From Geojedonia litorea (GTDB lineage: Bacteria; Bacteroidota; Bacteroidia; Flavobacteriales; Flavobacteriaceae), in the NCBI RefSeq assembly GCF_042654525.1, contig NZ_JBHSGP010000014.1:682001-746000 (forward strand): DNA of 64,000 bases, given 5' to 3'. Position 1 is the stretch's first letter, and every line of letters begins with the position of its first letter. The notes below the pieces were generated by a model. That model did no database searches. It had not been told where the DNA came from and was given only the letters and a program-made list of their open reading frames with translations. Both the position numbers and the translations under genes were made by a program. Positions 51,021 to 60,272 of this stretch are shown in pieces.

Positions 51021-51716
51021 ATGTCTTATAAAACTAAAAGTAAAGTCATATTTGATTTGGATCACACACTCTATAATTATGATCTTGCCCATAAAATAGC
51101 AATTAATGAAGCTCTGTCTTTTTTAAGAAAAATGACAGGTTGCTCGGAGGAAAAAATTTTAATGACTTTTAATAGTGCTAGAAAGAATACACATATTGAA
51201 TTGGCTAATACTGCTTCGTCTCACAATCGGCTACTCTACTTTCAGAAAACACTTGAGGGTTTAAATAGGAATGCTTTGGAACTTGCCTTGCCATGCTATG
51301 AAACCTATTGGGGAACCTTTTTAAATAACATGATACTCTTCAAGGGGGTTATAAGTTTGTTAGAAATGCTTAAATCACAAGGCAGAGAAATTTGTATTCT
51401 TACAGACTTAACCACTCATATTCAAATGCGAAAAATTAATGCTTTGGAATTAACAAATTATGTTGATTTTATGGTTAGTAGTGAAGAGGCAGGAAAAGAA
51501 AAACCACATTCAATAATGTTTTATAAAGCACTTGACAAGCTAAAAGGCACTAAGGAACAAGCTGTAATGATTGGAGATAATTGGGAAAAAGATATATTAG
51601 GAGCCTATAGTTTTGGAATTCAAGGTATTTGGTTAAATCACAAAAGAGAGAAAAAAGAAATGCCACCAGGAATTACTGAAATTTTTCATTTTGAGGAATT
51701 ATTAAATATTTTATAA
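51021..51716 (+). CDS. HAD family hydrolase (phosphatase)
   Basis: A 231-residue HAD-superfamily phosphatase of the YjjG/pyrimidine 5'-nucleotidase-like subgroup. The nucleophile motif is FDLDHT (D12, D14), motif II is ILTDLT near 135, a lysine is present in GKEKPHS near 156, and motif IV is MIGDNWEKDILGA near 180. A helical cap (about 20-110) lies after motif I. It overlaps the class II aldolase gene start by one base (TAATG). The probable role is removing a phosphate from an intermediate of the same pathway. Confidence 0.88.
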   Translation: MSYKTKSKVIFDLDHTLYNYDLAHKIAINEALSFLRKMTGCSEEKILMTFNSARKNTHIELANTASSHNRLLYFQKTLEGLNRNALELALPCYETYWGTFLNNMILFKGVISLLEMLKSQGREICILTDLTTHIQMRKINALELTNYVDFMVSSEEAGKEKPHSIMFYKALDKLKGTKEQAVMIGDNWEKDILGAYSFGIQGIWLNHKREKKEMPPGITEIFHFEELLNIL

Positions 51717-52783
51717 TGAACCAAGAATTAGAGAAATTTATTAGAATGTCTAATTATGCTGGGGAAAGATTTGATCTCATCCAAGCTGGAGGCGGCAATA
51801 CATCTGTAAAATTAGATAATAACCAAATGATCATTAAAGCTTCAGGTTATTTGTTATCTGAAGTAGATGAAAATACAGGATATGCTTTAGTAGATAATTC
51901 AAAAATCTTGAGCATCATTGAAGATCCAACAATAATTAATATTTCAAATAAGAGGTTAAGAGATCAAAAAGGATCTGAAGCAGTTAATAATGCTCAAATA
52001 ACAGAAGGGCCAAGACCTTCTATAGAAACATATCTTCATTCTTTATTATATAAATATACTTTACATGTACATGCTATTTCAGTAAACATGCTAACATCAG
52101 TTAAAAACTGGGAAGATTTGTTAAATAGGATAGCCCCAGAAGTTTTATTAATAAAATATGAAACACCTGGTATTGATTTAGCAATAGAAATGAACGCTCA
52201 AATGAAATTGTATGTAAAAAAATACCATAAAAAACCATCAATAATTTGCCTTCAAAACCACGGATTAATAATTACTTCTAATAGTTTTGAAAGTGTTCAA
52301 GAATTAACCGAAGAATTTATAAATAAAGTAGAAACATTTTTAAAAATTGATTTTAAAGCATATAAAGCAACAAACATTTTATCTAAAGCAGTGAACAAAC
52401 ACTCTAATGAGCTTTTGATGTCTTATTTATCTGAAGATGCATATATAAATTCAATTTTAAAATCTAATAAAGAATTGTTTTTTAAAAAGCCATTTTGTCC
52501 AGACGGTTATGTGTTTTGTGGTTATAAAGCACTAGAATATACAGGAGATCAAAGTGTTATAGATTACCTGAAAGAATATAAGCAATTGCCCAAATTAATT
52601 ATTTATAATAAACATCTATACATTGTATCAAAAGATTTGAAAAAAGCAAAAATGATAGAAGATGTTTTAAAAAACAATTTATTAATACTAAAACAGGTAA
52701 AAGAAGAAATTGTTTTTTTAGATGATGCAGAGATAGCATACTTAGGTAATTGGGACGCTGAAAAATACAGACAAAATTTATAA
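51716..52783 (+). CDS. Class II aldolase/adducin family protein
   Basis: A 355-residue protein. The class II aldolase domain (about residues 5-215) has GGGNTSVKL (25-33), E104 in PSIET, the metal-binding HVH (117-119) and NHG (H182), all as in zinc-dependent fuculose- or rhamnulose-phosphate aldolases. The C-terminal region (about 215-355) is an extension of unknown fold. The reaction would be retro-aldol cleavage or formation of a C-C bond in a phosphorylated ketose. It lies between a HAD phosphatase (one-base overlap) and a tandem nucleotidyltransferase (three bases later). Confidence 0.88.
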   Translation: MNQELEKFIRMSNYAGERFDLIQAGGGNTSVKLDNNQMIIKASGYLLSEVDENTGYALVDNSKILSIIEDPTIINISNKRLRDQKGSEAVNNAQITEGPRPSIETYLHSLLYKYTLHVHAISVNMLTSVKNWEDLLNRIAPEVLLIKYETPGIDLAIEMNAQMKLYVKKYHKKPSIICLQNHGLIITSNSFESVQELTEEFINKVETFLKIDFKAYKATNILSKAVNKHSNELLMSYLSEDAYINSILKSNKELFFKKPFCPDGYVFCGYKALEYTGDQSVIDYLKEYKQLPKLIIYNKHLYIVSKDLKKAKMIEDVLKNNLLILKQVKEEIVFLDDAEIAYLGNWDAEKYRQNL

Positions 52784-52786
52784 TAC

Positions 52787-54430
52787 ATGAAGATAATAGT
52801 ACCAATGTCTGGAAAAGGGCAAAGATTTATAAATGCGGGGTATAAAAATGTGAAACCATTAATTGAAGTAAATGGATCACCTATTATAGAACACGTTGTT
52901 AATATGTTTCCAGGCGAGAAAGACTTTATATTTATTTGCAATAGCGAACACTTGCGTACAACTAATATGCGAAGTGTTTTAAATAAAATTGCTCCCAATG
53001 GAATTGTTGTAGAAATTCCACCTCACAAAAAAGGACCTGTTTATGCAGTACAACAAATACAAGATTTAATAAATGATGATGATGAAATCATTGTAAATTA
53101 TTGCGATTTTTCATGCTATTGGGATTATCAAGATTTCTTGTCTCACACTCGAAATAGAAATGCAGATGGAGCTGTACCTGCATATAAAGGATTTCACCCA
53201 CACATGCTAGGCACTACGAATTATGCTTTCATGCGGGATGACAAACAATGGATGCTCGAAATAAAAGAAAAGGAACCTTTTACAGACAACCGTATGGAAG
53301 AATATGCTTCTATAGGTACTTATTACTTTAAAAAAGGAACATTTGTAAAAAAATACTTTAATCAGCTTATTGCTGAAGATATTAACCTTAATGGGGAGTT
53401 TTATGTAAGTTTAGTTTACAACCTTCTTGTTCAAGATAAGTTGACTGTTTCAATTTATAATATCCAGCACATGTTACAATGGGGAACACCACAAGATTTA
53501 GAAGAATATAATGGGTTTTCAGATTATTTTAAAGAAATTATTAAAGAACGAGTAACACCTAAAATTGAAAAAGGATCTATTAATATGATACCTTTAGCAG
53601 GTAAAGGAAGTAGGTTTGTACAAGAAGGATATAAAAACCCTAAGCCGTTAATTGAGGTTTCTGGAAAACCCATTATAGTTCAAGCATCTAATTTCCTTCC
53701 TAGTGCAGAAAGCAACATTTTTATATGTTTAGAAGATCATTTAAAAAATTACCCTTTAGAGAAAGAAATTAGGCAAGAGTTTCCTGATTCTAAAATAATC
53801 AGTTTAAATCAAGTCACCGAAGGCCAAGCTTGCACATGTGAACTTGGTTTGGAAGGGGAAAATCTTGAAAAACCTTTATTAATAGCAGCCTGTGACAATG
53901 GGATGTTATGGAATAAAAAAAGATATGAGGAACTTTTACAAGACCAATCAGTAGACGCTATTATTTGGTCATTTAGAAATCATCCATCAAGCGAAAGAAA
54001 TCCTGAAATGTATGGGTGGATTAAAACAAAAGGGGATAAAGTTTTAGGTGTAAGCGTTAAAAAACCAATTAGTGACAACCCTCGGAAAGATCATGCTATA
54101 GTTGGAACATTTTATTTTAGAAAAGGGTTACATTTCAAAAAAGCATTGGATAAAATGTATAAAAAAAACACTAGAATTAACGGAGAATTTTATGTTGACA
54201 GCTGTATAGAAGAGTTAGTAAATATAGGATTAAATGTGAAAGTGTTTGAAATTGACAACTATATCTGTTGGGGAACCCCTAACGATTATAAAACTTTTAA
54301 ATATTGGCAGAGTTTTTTTCATAAAGTAGATTGGCACCCCTACAAATTGGAAAAAGACACTACAATTAATAAAAAAGCAATTTCAGTAATTGAAAACGAA
54401 TATACTAGCTTTAGTCAAAAATGGGGATAG
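52787..54430 (+). CDS. Tandem-duplicated sugar-phosphate nucleotidyltransferase-like protein
   Basis: A 547-residue protein made of two nucleotidyltransferase domains of the same family. The first has its nucleotide loop at residues 3-27 (MSGKGQRF, then KPLIEV) and the second at 266-291 (LAGKGSRF, then KPLIEV). Both end with a similar LNGEFYV or INGEFYV region (about 201-207 and 465) and a WGTP motif. Each would join a phosphorylated building block to a nucleotide (NTP + sugar-P). The second active-site half reads ACDNG where the first reads YCDFS, so the two halves may have different activities. It overlaps gtrA-like by ten bases. Confidence 0.85.
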   Translation: MKIIVPMSGKGQRFINAGYKNVKPLIEVNGSPIIEHVVNMFPGEKDFIFICNSEHLRTTNMRSVLNKIAPNGIVVEIPPHKKGPVYAVQQIQDLINDDDEIIVNYCDFSCYWDYQDFLSHTRNRNADGAVPAYKGFHPHMLGTTNYAFMRDDKQWMLEIKEKEPFTDNRMEEYASIGTYYFKKGTFVKKYFNQLIAEDINLNGEFYVSLVYNLLVQDKLTVSIYNIQHMLQWGTPQDLEEYNGFSDYFKEIIKERVTPKIEKGSINMIPLAGKGSRFVQEGYKNPKPLIEVSGKPIIVQASNFLPSAESNIFICLEDHLKNYPLEKEIRQEFPDSKIISLNQVTEGQACTCELGLEGENLEKPLLIAACDNGMLWNKKRYEELLQDQSVDAIIWSFRNHPSSERNPEMYGWIKTKGDKVLGVSVKKPISDNPRKDHAIVGTFYFRKGLHFKKALDKMYKKNTRINGEFYVDSCIEELVNIGLNVKVFEIDNYICWGTPNDYKTFKYWQSFFHKVDWHPYKLEKDTTINKKAISVIENEYTSFSQKWG

Positions 54431-54825
54431 ATAAGGTTGATTCAAAAATAAAAAGACAATTAATTAGATTTTTTTTCGCCGGTATATGTGCTGTTTTAAT
54501 AGACTTTGTAGTTTACTTTATGTTGGTAGAACTTTTAAATGTGAAATATGCAATTGCTAAGTTTATATCCTTTTTTTCAGGAACAATAGTTTCCTATATA
54601 ATAAATAAATTATGGACTTTTGAACAAAAGCAGAAATCTCCAAAGCAATTTTGGTTATTTATGATTTTATATACAATGACGTTAGGAGTCAATGTTGGGA
54701 TAAATGCTTTAGCTTTAATAATATTAAATAATGTTTTATTTGCTTTTATTTGTGCAACTGGAGCTAGCACAGTTTTAAATTTTATTGGACAAAAATACTG
54801 GGTTTTTAAAGAAAGGCAATTATGA
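54421..54825 (+). CDS. GtrA-family membrane protein
   Basis: A 134-residue membrane protein with four predicted helices (about residues 14-34, 40-60, 80-100 and 104-124). The family motifs are IRFFFAGICAVLIDFVVYF, ISFFSGTIVSYIINKLWTF and NFIGQKYWVF. GtrA proteins are linked to flipping or transferring polyprenyl-linked sugars. Its position next to GT2 is the usual GtrA-GtrB pairing. It overlaps the previous gene by ten bases and the next one by four bases. Confidence 0.9.
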   Translation: MGIDKVDSKIKRQLIRFFFAGICAVLIDFVVYFMLVELLNVKYAIAKFISFFSGTIVSYIINKLWTFEQKQKSPKQFWLFMILYTMTLGVNVGINALALIILNNVLFAFICATGASTVLNFIGQKYWVFKERQL

Positions 54826-55520
54826 AATTATCAATAGTAGTACCTTGTTATAATGAATCAGAAAACATTCCATTGATACTTTCAAGATTCAATGATGTTA
54901 TAATCAGAGATGACGTAGAAGTTGTTATAGTAAACAATGGCTCTACGGACAACAGTGATGATATTTTTAAAAAGTTAATACCCAAGTATGCGTTTGCAAG
55001 ACTTGTAAAAGTAGAAGAAAATATAGGTTATGGTTTTGGAATTGTTTCTGGTTTAAAACAAGCAGGTGGAGAATATATTGGTTGGACACATGCAGATATG
55101 CAAACAGATCCTAAAGATGTAATAAAGGCTCTGGAAATTATCGAAAATCAAAATGAAGACCAAGTATACATTAAAGGGAATCGCATAGGTAGACCTTTTT
55201 TTGACCAGTTTTTTACTTCTGGAATGAGTGTTTTTGAAACCTTATATATGGGAAAGAAACTTTGGGACATCAATGCGCAGCCTAATATTTTTCACAGATC
55301 ATTTTTTGAACAATGGGAAAACGCTCCTAATGATTTTGCACTTGATCTCTATGCGCTTTATTATGCAAAAAAACTAAATTTTAAAATCATTAGGTTTAAT
55401 GTATTATTTCCAGAACGTATTCATGGCTCTTCCAGCTGGAATACAGGTTTAAAATCTAAATGGAAATTTATTAAGAGAACCTTCGATTTTAGTTTAAAAT
55501 TGAAAAAAAGCTTAAAATGA
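54822..55520 (+). CDS. Glycosyltransferase family 2 (GtrB/DPM1-like) protein
   Basis: A 232-residue GT-A fold family 2 glycosyltransferase. The N-terminal SIVVPCYNESENIPLIL is the typical start (residues 4-20), NNGSTDNS lies near 39-46, and HADMQTDP (near 90-97) provides the metal-binding DxD-like motif. Length and lack of membrane tail fit a short DPM1-like synthase making polyprenyl-phosphate sugar. Its adjacency to a GtrA protein suggests it loads a lipid carrier for membrane GT-C enzymes downstream. It overlaps the next gene by four bases. Confidence 0.9.
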   Translation: MKLSIVVPCYNESENIPLILSRFNDVIIRDDVEVVIVNNGSTDNSDDIFKKLIPKYAFARLVKVEENIGYGFGIVSGLKQAGGEYIGWTHADMQTDPKDVIKALEIIENQNEDQVYIKGNRIGRPFFDQFFTSGMSVFETLYMGKKLWDINAQPNIFHRSFFEQWENAPNDFALDLYALYYAKKLNFKIIRFNVLFPERIHGSSSWNTGLKSKWKFIKRTFDFSLKLKKSLK

Positions 55521-56113
55521 TTGAATACATTGCCCATAGAATCAACACGCTAAAAGAATTAAAGACCCTGCCTAAAAATTTTGGAGTAGAAATTGACTTG
55601 AGAGATGATATAAATGGAAATATTTATATCAGTCACGACCCTTTTATTTCTGGAGAGTTGTTTGAGCCCTATTTGGAGGCTTATAATCATGGCACACTTA
55701 TTTTGAATATAAAAAGCGAGCGTATTGAAGAAAATGTTTTAAAATTAATCCGAAAATATAATATAAGGAAGTACTTTTTTTTAGACAGTTCTTTCCCTAT
55801 GATACATTTATTGTCTAATAAAGGAGAAAAAAACATAGCACTTAGGTTTTCAGAATATGAAGGCTTAGATAATTTAAAAGCTATGAAGGGAAGAGTAAAA
55901 TGGGTTTGGGTAGATTGTTTTACCAAACTACCACTAGATTTTAAAGTGTTTGATTTAATTAAAGCAATGGGATATAAGTTGTGTTTAGTTTCACCTGAAT
56001 TACAAGGTCGAGAAGAAGATATACTGGAATATAAAAATTATTTAATGCAACAGAAAATAACTTTTGATGCTATTTGCACAAAGTATAAAAACATAGAAAA
56101 ATGGCGAGGGTAG
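55517..56113 (+). CDS. GDPD-like phosphodiesterase-fold protein
   Basis: A 198-residue protein with the signature pattern of glycerophosphodiester phosphodiesterases: H7-R8 near the start, E25-x-D27 and H40-D41, in the order expected for GDPD active sites (HR...ExD...HD). It is shorter than most GDPDs (about 230-260) and lacks a signal peptide. A cytoplasmic phosphodiesterase or a catalytically altered relative is possible. It overlaps the GT-C/kinase fusion by 13 bases. Confidence 0.75.
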   Translation: MIEYIAHRINTLKELKTLPKNFGVEIDLRDDINGNIYISHDPFISGELFEPYLEAYNHGTLILNIKSERIEENVLKLIRKYNIRKYFFLDSSFPMIHLLSNKGEKNIALRFSEYEGLDNLKAMKGRVKWVWVDCFTKLPLDFKVFDLIKAMGYKLCLVSPELQGREEDILEYKNYLMQQKITFDAICTKYKNIEKWRG

Positions 56114-58203
56114 TGGTATTTAATAACGAATTGCTCTACGACCAATTAGGGAAATACAAATTAAATATTTTAAAAAATAAGATATTTTTAATTGGTTTAC
56201 TAATTAAAATAGTGGCACCATTTTTCTTTATAGGAGACTTATTAAAAAACAAGTTCATACCTTTTGTAAATTATTTTAGCAGTACAGGGTTTAGTAATCC
56301 TTATGAACATTTTTATAGTATAGAAAAGTTCGACTTTTTCCCTTACCCTGCTTTAATGCTCTTCATTCAAAGTATATTTAGTTTCTTTTTTCAAAACAAC
56401 ATAATTCTTCAGTCTTTTTTGTTCAGAGTGCCATTATTAATTGCAGATATAGTTATTTTAATAATTCTGAGCAGATTTTTAAAAAATGCAGAGAAGAAGC
56501 TATTACTTCTATATTGGTGTTCACCGGTTCTTTTTTATATCAGTTATTTGCATGGGCAGTTTGATATACTACCCATCATGTTTTTATTTGTTTCATTTTT
56601 CTTCTTATTTAAAAAGAGGTTTTTTGTTGCGAGCGCAATTCTTGGGTTAGGTTTGGCAACAAAAACTAACTTATTAATAGTTTTACCATTCTTTTTTATT
56701 TATTTATGGAAGTTTACCAATGCTAACAAACAAATTAAATTGGTGTCGAGTGCCTTTTGTATAGTTACTGGTGTTTTCCTTGTTTTAAATAGCACCTTTT
56801 TATTAGATAAAGAATTTTTAACCCTTGTTTTTAAAAATAAAGAACAAGTTAAACTTTGGGATTTCAAAATTAGATTTGGTAACATGTTCTTTTACGTCAT
56901 TCCAGCTGTTTATTTGCTAATGATAGCAAAGGTTATTAGATATAAGCAGTTAAGTAAAGATCTTTTTATCATGTTTATTGGTTTTGCATTTTGTTCTTTA
57001 CTGCTATTTATTCCACCTCAACCAGGATGGTATTTTTGGATCATTCCTTTTTTGATTTATTTTTATATAAAAGAGGATAAATTGAGTGTCTTTCCCCTTT
57101 TAGCATTGCAATTTTTTTATCTTCTTTATTTTGCTTTGATTCCAAACTCAGATTTTACCAATCTTTACATTTATAAAAGCGATGGAGATACTCTATATAC
57201 ATTTTTTCAGTCTTTTGGACTAAACCCAAGTATGCTTTTAAATATTGTTTTTACAGGGCTTCAGGTATTGTTATTTATTAATATTTTTTGGATATACAGA
57301 ATTGGCGTAACTAAAAATGTAAAAGCAAAAATTAAAAATGCACCTTGCTTAATAGGTGTTGGCGGAGACTCTGGAGTTGGTAAGAGCACATTAACGGCAT
57401 CTATTCAAAAGCTATTCGCAAAAGATAACATGACCATATTGAGAGGGGATGATATGCATAAGTGGGAAAGAGGTCATACCATGTGGCAAACACATACACA
57501 TTTGTCGCCTAAAGCCAATGATCTACATGACGAAATCACCCAGTTAAAATCTTTAAAGGAAGGAAAGAAAATATTAAGAAGGCATTATGATCATAATACG
57601 GGTAAATTCACAAAGCCCCTCAGTATTTATCCAAATAAAGTTATTCTATTTGAAGGGTTACATCCATTCTATATTTTAGCAAAACGTGAATTATTTGATA
57701 TAAAAATTTTTGTGTCCCCAGCTGAAGATTTGAGGCTTCATTGGAAAATCAATAGGGATATGAAGATGCGAGGATATACCAAAGAAGAAGTTATTAAACA
57801 ATTAGAGATTAGGAAAACAGATTCTTTAAAGTATATACAATCTCAATCTAAACACGCTAATATTAAAATATCTTATTATTCAATCAATAAAAATATTGAT
57901 ATAGGAAACGGAGAACCTGTTGACCTAGGATTAATGATTAGCTGCGAAACTAGCATTGATTTGAATTTACTTTGTGAAAAATTCAATGACATTAAAACTA
58001 TTCAAGTAAATCATTTATACGATACAGATTCTCAACAATTAGAGGTGGTAGGTTCTATTACGGCATTAGAGATAGAGCAGATTGCATATAATACTGTAAA
58101 CAACGCAGAAGACCTTATAGAAGAGCCTATATGGGAAGATAATTATAAAGGGTTTACACAATTGTTTTTATTGTATTACATACAGCAAGTAGTTACCAAT
58201 TAA
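56101..58203 (+). CDS. Fusion of a GT-C-like membrane glycosyltransferase and a uridine-kinase/PRK-type kinase
   Basis: A 700-residue two-part protein. The N-terminal part (about 1-405) is polytopic (about 9-11 membrane segments) and has a GT-C-like pattern: HGQFDILPI at 151-159, then a short loop with KKR and GLGLATKTNLLIVLP near 182-196, as in GT87/ALG-type mannosyltransferases. The C-terminal part (about 414-700) is a P-loop kinase: GGDSGVGKST at 421-430, a GDDMHKWERG nucleoside-binding-like region at 449-458, HYDHNTG at 495-501 and EGLHPF at 518-523, resembling uridine kinase/phosphoribulokinase. Such a fusion is not one I know. It could phosphorylate the substrate that the membrane half uses or transfers. 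It starts inside the GDPD-like gene (13-bp overlap). Confidence 0.82.
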   Translation: MARVVVFNNELLYDQLGKYKLNILKNKIFLIGLLIKIVAPFFFIGDLLKNKFIPFVNYFSSTGFSNPYEHFYSIEKFDFFPYPALMLFIQSIFSFFFQNNIILQSFLFRVPLLIADIVILIILSRFLKNAEKKLLLLYWCSPVLFYISYLHGQFDILPIMFLFVSFFFLFKKRFFVASAILGLGLATKTNLLIVLPFFFIYLWKFTNANKQIKLVSSAFCIVTGVFLVLNSTFLLDKEFLTLVFKNKEQVKLWDFKIRFGNMFFYVIPAVYLLMIAKVIRYKQLSKDLFIMFIGFAFCSLLLFIPPQPGWYFWIIPFLIYFYIKEDKLSVFPLLALQFFYLLYFALIPNSDFTNLYIYKSDGDTLYTFFQSFGLNPSMLLNIVFTGLQVLLFINIFWIYRIGVTKNVKAKIKNAPCLIGVGGDSGVGKSTLTASIQKLFAKDNMTILRGDDMHKWERGHTMWQTHTHLSPKANDLHDEITQLKSLKEGKKILRRHYDHNTGKFTKPLSIYPNKVILFEGLHPFYILAKRELFDIKIFVSPAEDLRLHWKINRDMKMRGYTKEEVIKQLEIRKTDSLKYIQSQSKHANIKISYYSINKNIDIGNGEPVDLGLMISCETSIDLNLLCEKFNDIKTIQVNHLYDTDSQQLEVVGSITALEIEQIAYNTVNNAEDLIEEPIWEDNYKGFTQLFLLYYIQQVVTN

Positions 58204-58210
58204 AAAAATT

Positions 58211-60268
58211 ATGAAAAATAGAATTCAAAAATTATTAAAAAATAAAACATTCCAGTTTAGTGTTATTTTAATTCTTTCTTTTTTACTGTTGGTAGGAGTT
58301 AGAAAAAATCATCTAGAAAACAATTTAAACACCTATCATGATGATGAATTTCACACCGTGTATTTAGGAATAAAATCTTTTGAAACTGGAACGGTCGAAA
58401 ACTTTAGGTCGTTGGAAGGTGCAAGATGGATGTATCGACTTTTTTATCCTGGAGCGCTCATTAAGATGTCCCAAAATATGGGAGGAAATACTTTTTTGTC
58501 AGGCTGGGAGAAACCAGGACACAATTATATACTAAATGAGTATATTAATAAAGATATCAACCCTTCAATAGTGAAACAGAGATTAGCTGACGACCCTAAC
58601 TTAAGGGATTTCTTTTATTTTTTAAGACTTCAAAGTATAGTTTTTGTTTTTATATGCCTTATCCCCCTTTTGTATTATTGTTTCAAACGAAACTATAGCA
58701 TGTCATTATTCTTTTTAATTGTATTTCCTGCAATTAATATCCAATTAACGCATGAACAAAGCTATGCTTATATTGAGCCTTTACTAATGGGTTTTATTAG
58801 TATTATTACCTGGTTGTTTCTTTATTTATACGACAAAAGAAAAATTTCTAGTTTTTTGATGATTTTACTTGGGTTATTGTCAGCATTTATAATTTCGGTA
58901 AAATTTTCTGCTTTGATTTTTGTTTTGCTGCTTCTAACAATGCCATTTGTAAATAAAGAAGGCGGTTATGATTTAGAGACTAGTTTAAAAAAGGTTTTTA
59001 TTGTATTCGGATCCTTCTTCTTGTCTTTTATTATTATTAACTATTACGGTTTTTTTGGAGATATCAATGTTATGCTACATGACTTCGTGTCTAATTTTTG
59101 GAACTATCAAAATGGTCAGTCTGCTTTAGCCTCTAATGAGAGTACTGCGGGATTTAATAATAACTTTAAACACGTTTTTATTGTGTTAAAAGACCTAATA
59201 GGGTATTTTATTTATCTTCTACCTTTTGTTTGGATATTTGGATTTTATTATTCTAATAAGAATGAAAAAATGAAACTTGGAATACTAACAATAGTATTAT
59301 TTATTTCGTTATTCGGTTTGATGAAGCAAGTAGAGTTTTATGAAAGAAATATTGTGCCTTTTTATACTCCATTTTTATTTATATCGAGTGCTTTTTTAAC
59401 TATAATAATAAGAGAATTTCAGAACAAACTTGTGTTTAAAAATATTAAAATATTAAAATATTTGGTAGTGTCGTTCGTCCTAATTGCCTATATAGGGGTT
59501 TTCAATGCACACTACGATGAAGTGTTACCCAGCACAACTAATAATTTTAAAGCAGTTATAAATAACATCCCCGACCTGCAAAAGCGAGACATGAAATTCG
59601 TTAATATAGATAAGGAGGTAATATCCAATTACTCAAACAACAAAATAGATATTACCACAGATATTTATTTTTCTCAAGTGAATTATAAAGAAAAGTTAAA
59701 AGCTATAATTGATAAATTAAGTTATAATGATATTGTTATAGTAAATAGAGACAAAAAGAATTATAATCAATATAGTAATTTTTTATTGCCAAAGTATTTT
59801 AATACAAACCATCAGTATGGCAATTATTTTGTATTTTATAATAAAGATCTCAAGAACAATAAAGAAGATATAAAACAGCTCATTGACGCTCCTATTGATA
59901 TAACTGATCAAATAATTATCGAAAGTATAGAATTAGATAAATTGGGCGAAAACACTTATCAGGTTTCTTTGATTTTCAATGATTTTTTAAATGAAAGCTT
60001 AATCGACAGTAAAAAACGGTATTTTTATTTTCACGCATATAGCTATCCAAATGATATAAATAGTTTACCAGCCGATAGAATACAATATGGGTTTGTTAAT
60101 TTCGATATTATAGATTTTAGCATTACAAAAGAATTCGGAAAACCAACAATTAAAAAAACGTTTACATCAAATTTGAAACAATTCGCACTATTCCGTTTAG
60201 GTTTAGTAGACATTGATAATAACCTTTCGGTGATAAAAGAATTTGTTATAAATGATGTAAAGCTATAA
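58211..60268 (+). CDS. Large GT-C-like membrane glycosyltransferase (ArnT/PMT-like)
   Basis: A 685-residue integral membrane protein. The first membrane segment (about 12-30) is followed by an extracytoplasmic loop holding HDDEFH at 43-48, with the acidic pair typical of GT-C enzymes such as ArnT and protein mannosyltransferases. Around ten further membrane segments follow up to about residue 440. A soluble C-terminal domain (about 445-685) may bind substrate. It would use a lipid-linked donor in the periplasm. It follows the GT-C/kinase fusion by seven bases, so a joint role on one lipid-linked substrate is plausible. Confidence 0.75.
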   Translation: MKNRIQKLLKNKTFQFSVILILSFLLLVGVRKNHLENNLNTYHDDEFHTVYLGIKSFETGTVENFRSLEGARWMYRLFYPGALIKMSQNMGGNTFLSGWEKPGHNYILNEYINKDINPSIVKQRLADDPNLRDFFYFLRLQSIVFVFICLIPLLYYCFKRNYSMSLFFLIVFPAINIQLTHEQSYAYIEPLLMGFISIITWLFLYLYDKRKISSFLMILLGLLSAFIISVKFSALIFVLLLLTMPFVNKEGGYDLETSLKKVFIVFGSFFLSFIIINYYGFFGDINVMLHDFVSNFWNYQNGQSALASNESTAGFNNNFKHVFIVLKDLIGYFIYLLPFVWIFGFYYSNKNEKMKLGILTIVLFISLFGLMKQVEFYERNIVPFYTPFLFISSAFLTIIIREFQNKLVFKNIKILKYLVVSFVLIAYIGVFNAHYDEVLPSTTNNFKAVINNIPDLQKRDMKFVNIDKEVISNYSNNKIDITTDIYFSQVNYKEKLKAIIDKLSYNDIVIVNRDKKNYNQYSNFLLPKYFNTNHQYGNYFVFYNKDLKNNKEDIKQLIDAPIDITDQIIIESIELDKLGENTYQVSLIFNDFLNESLIDSKKRYFYFHAYSYPNDINSLPADRIQYGFVNFDIIDFSITKEFGKPTIKKTFTSNLKQFALFRLGLVDIDNNLSVIKEFVINDVKL

Positions 60269-60272
60269 AACA

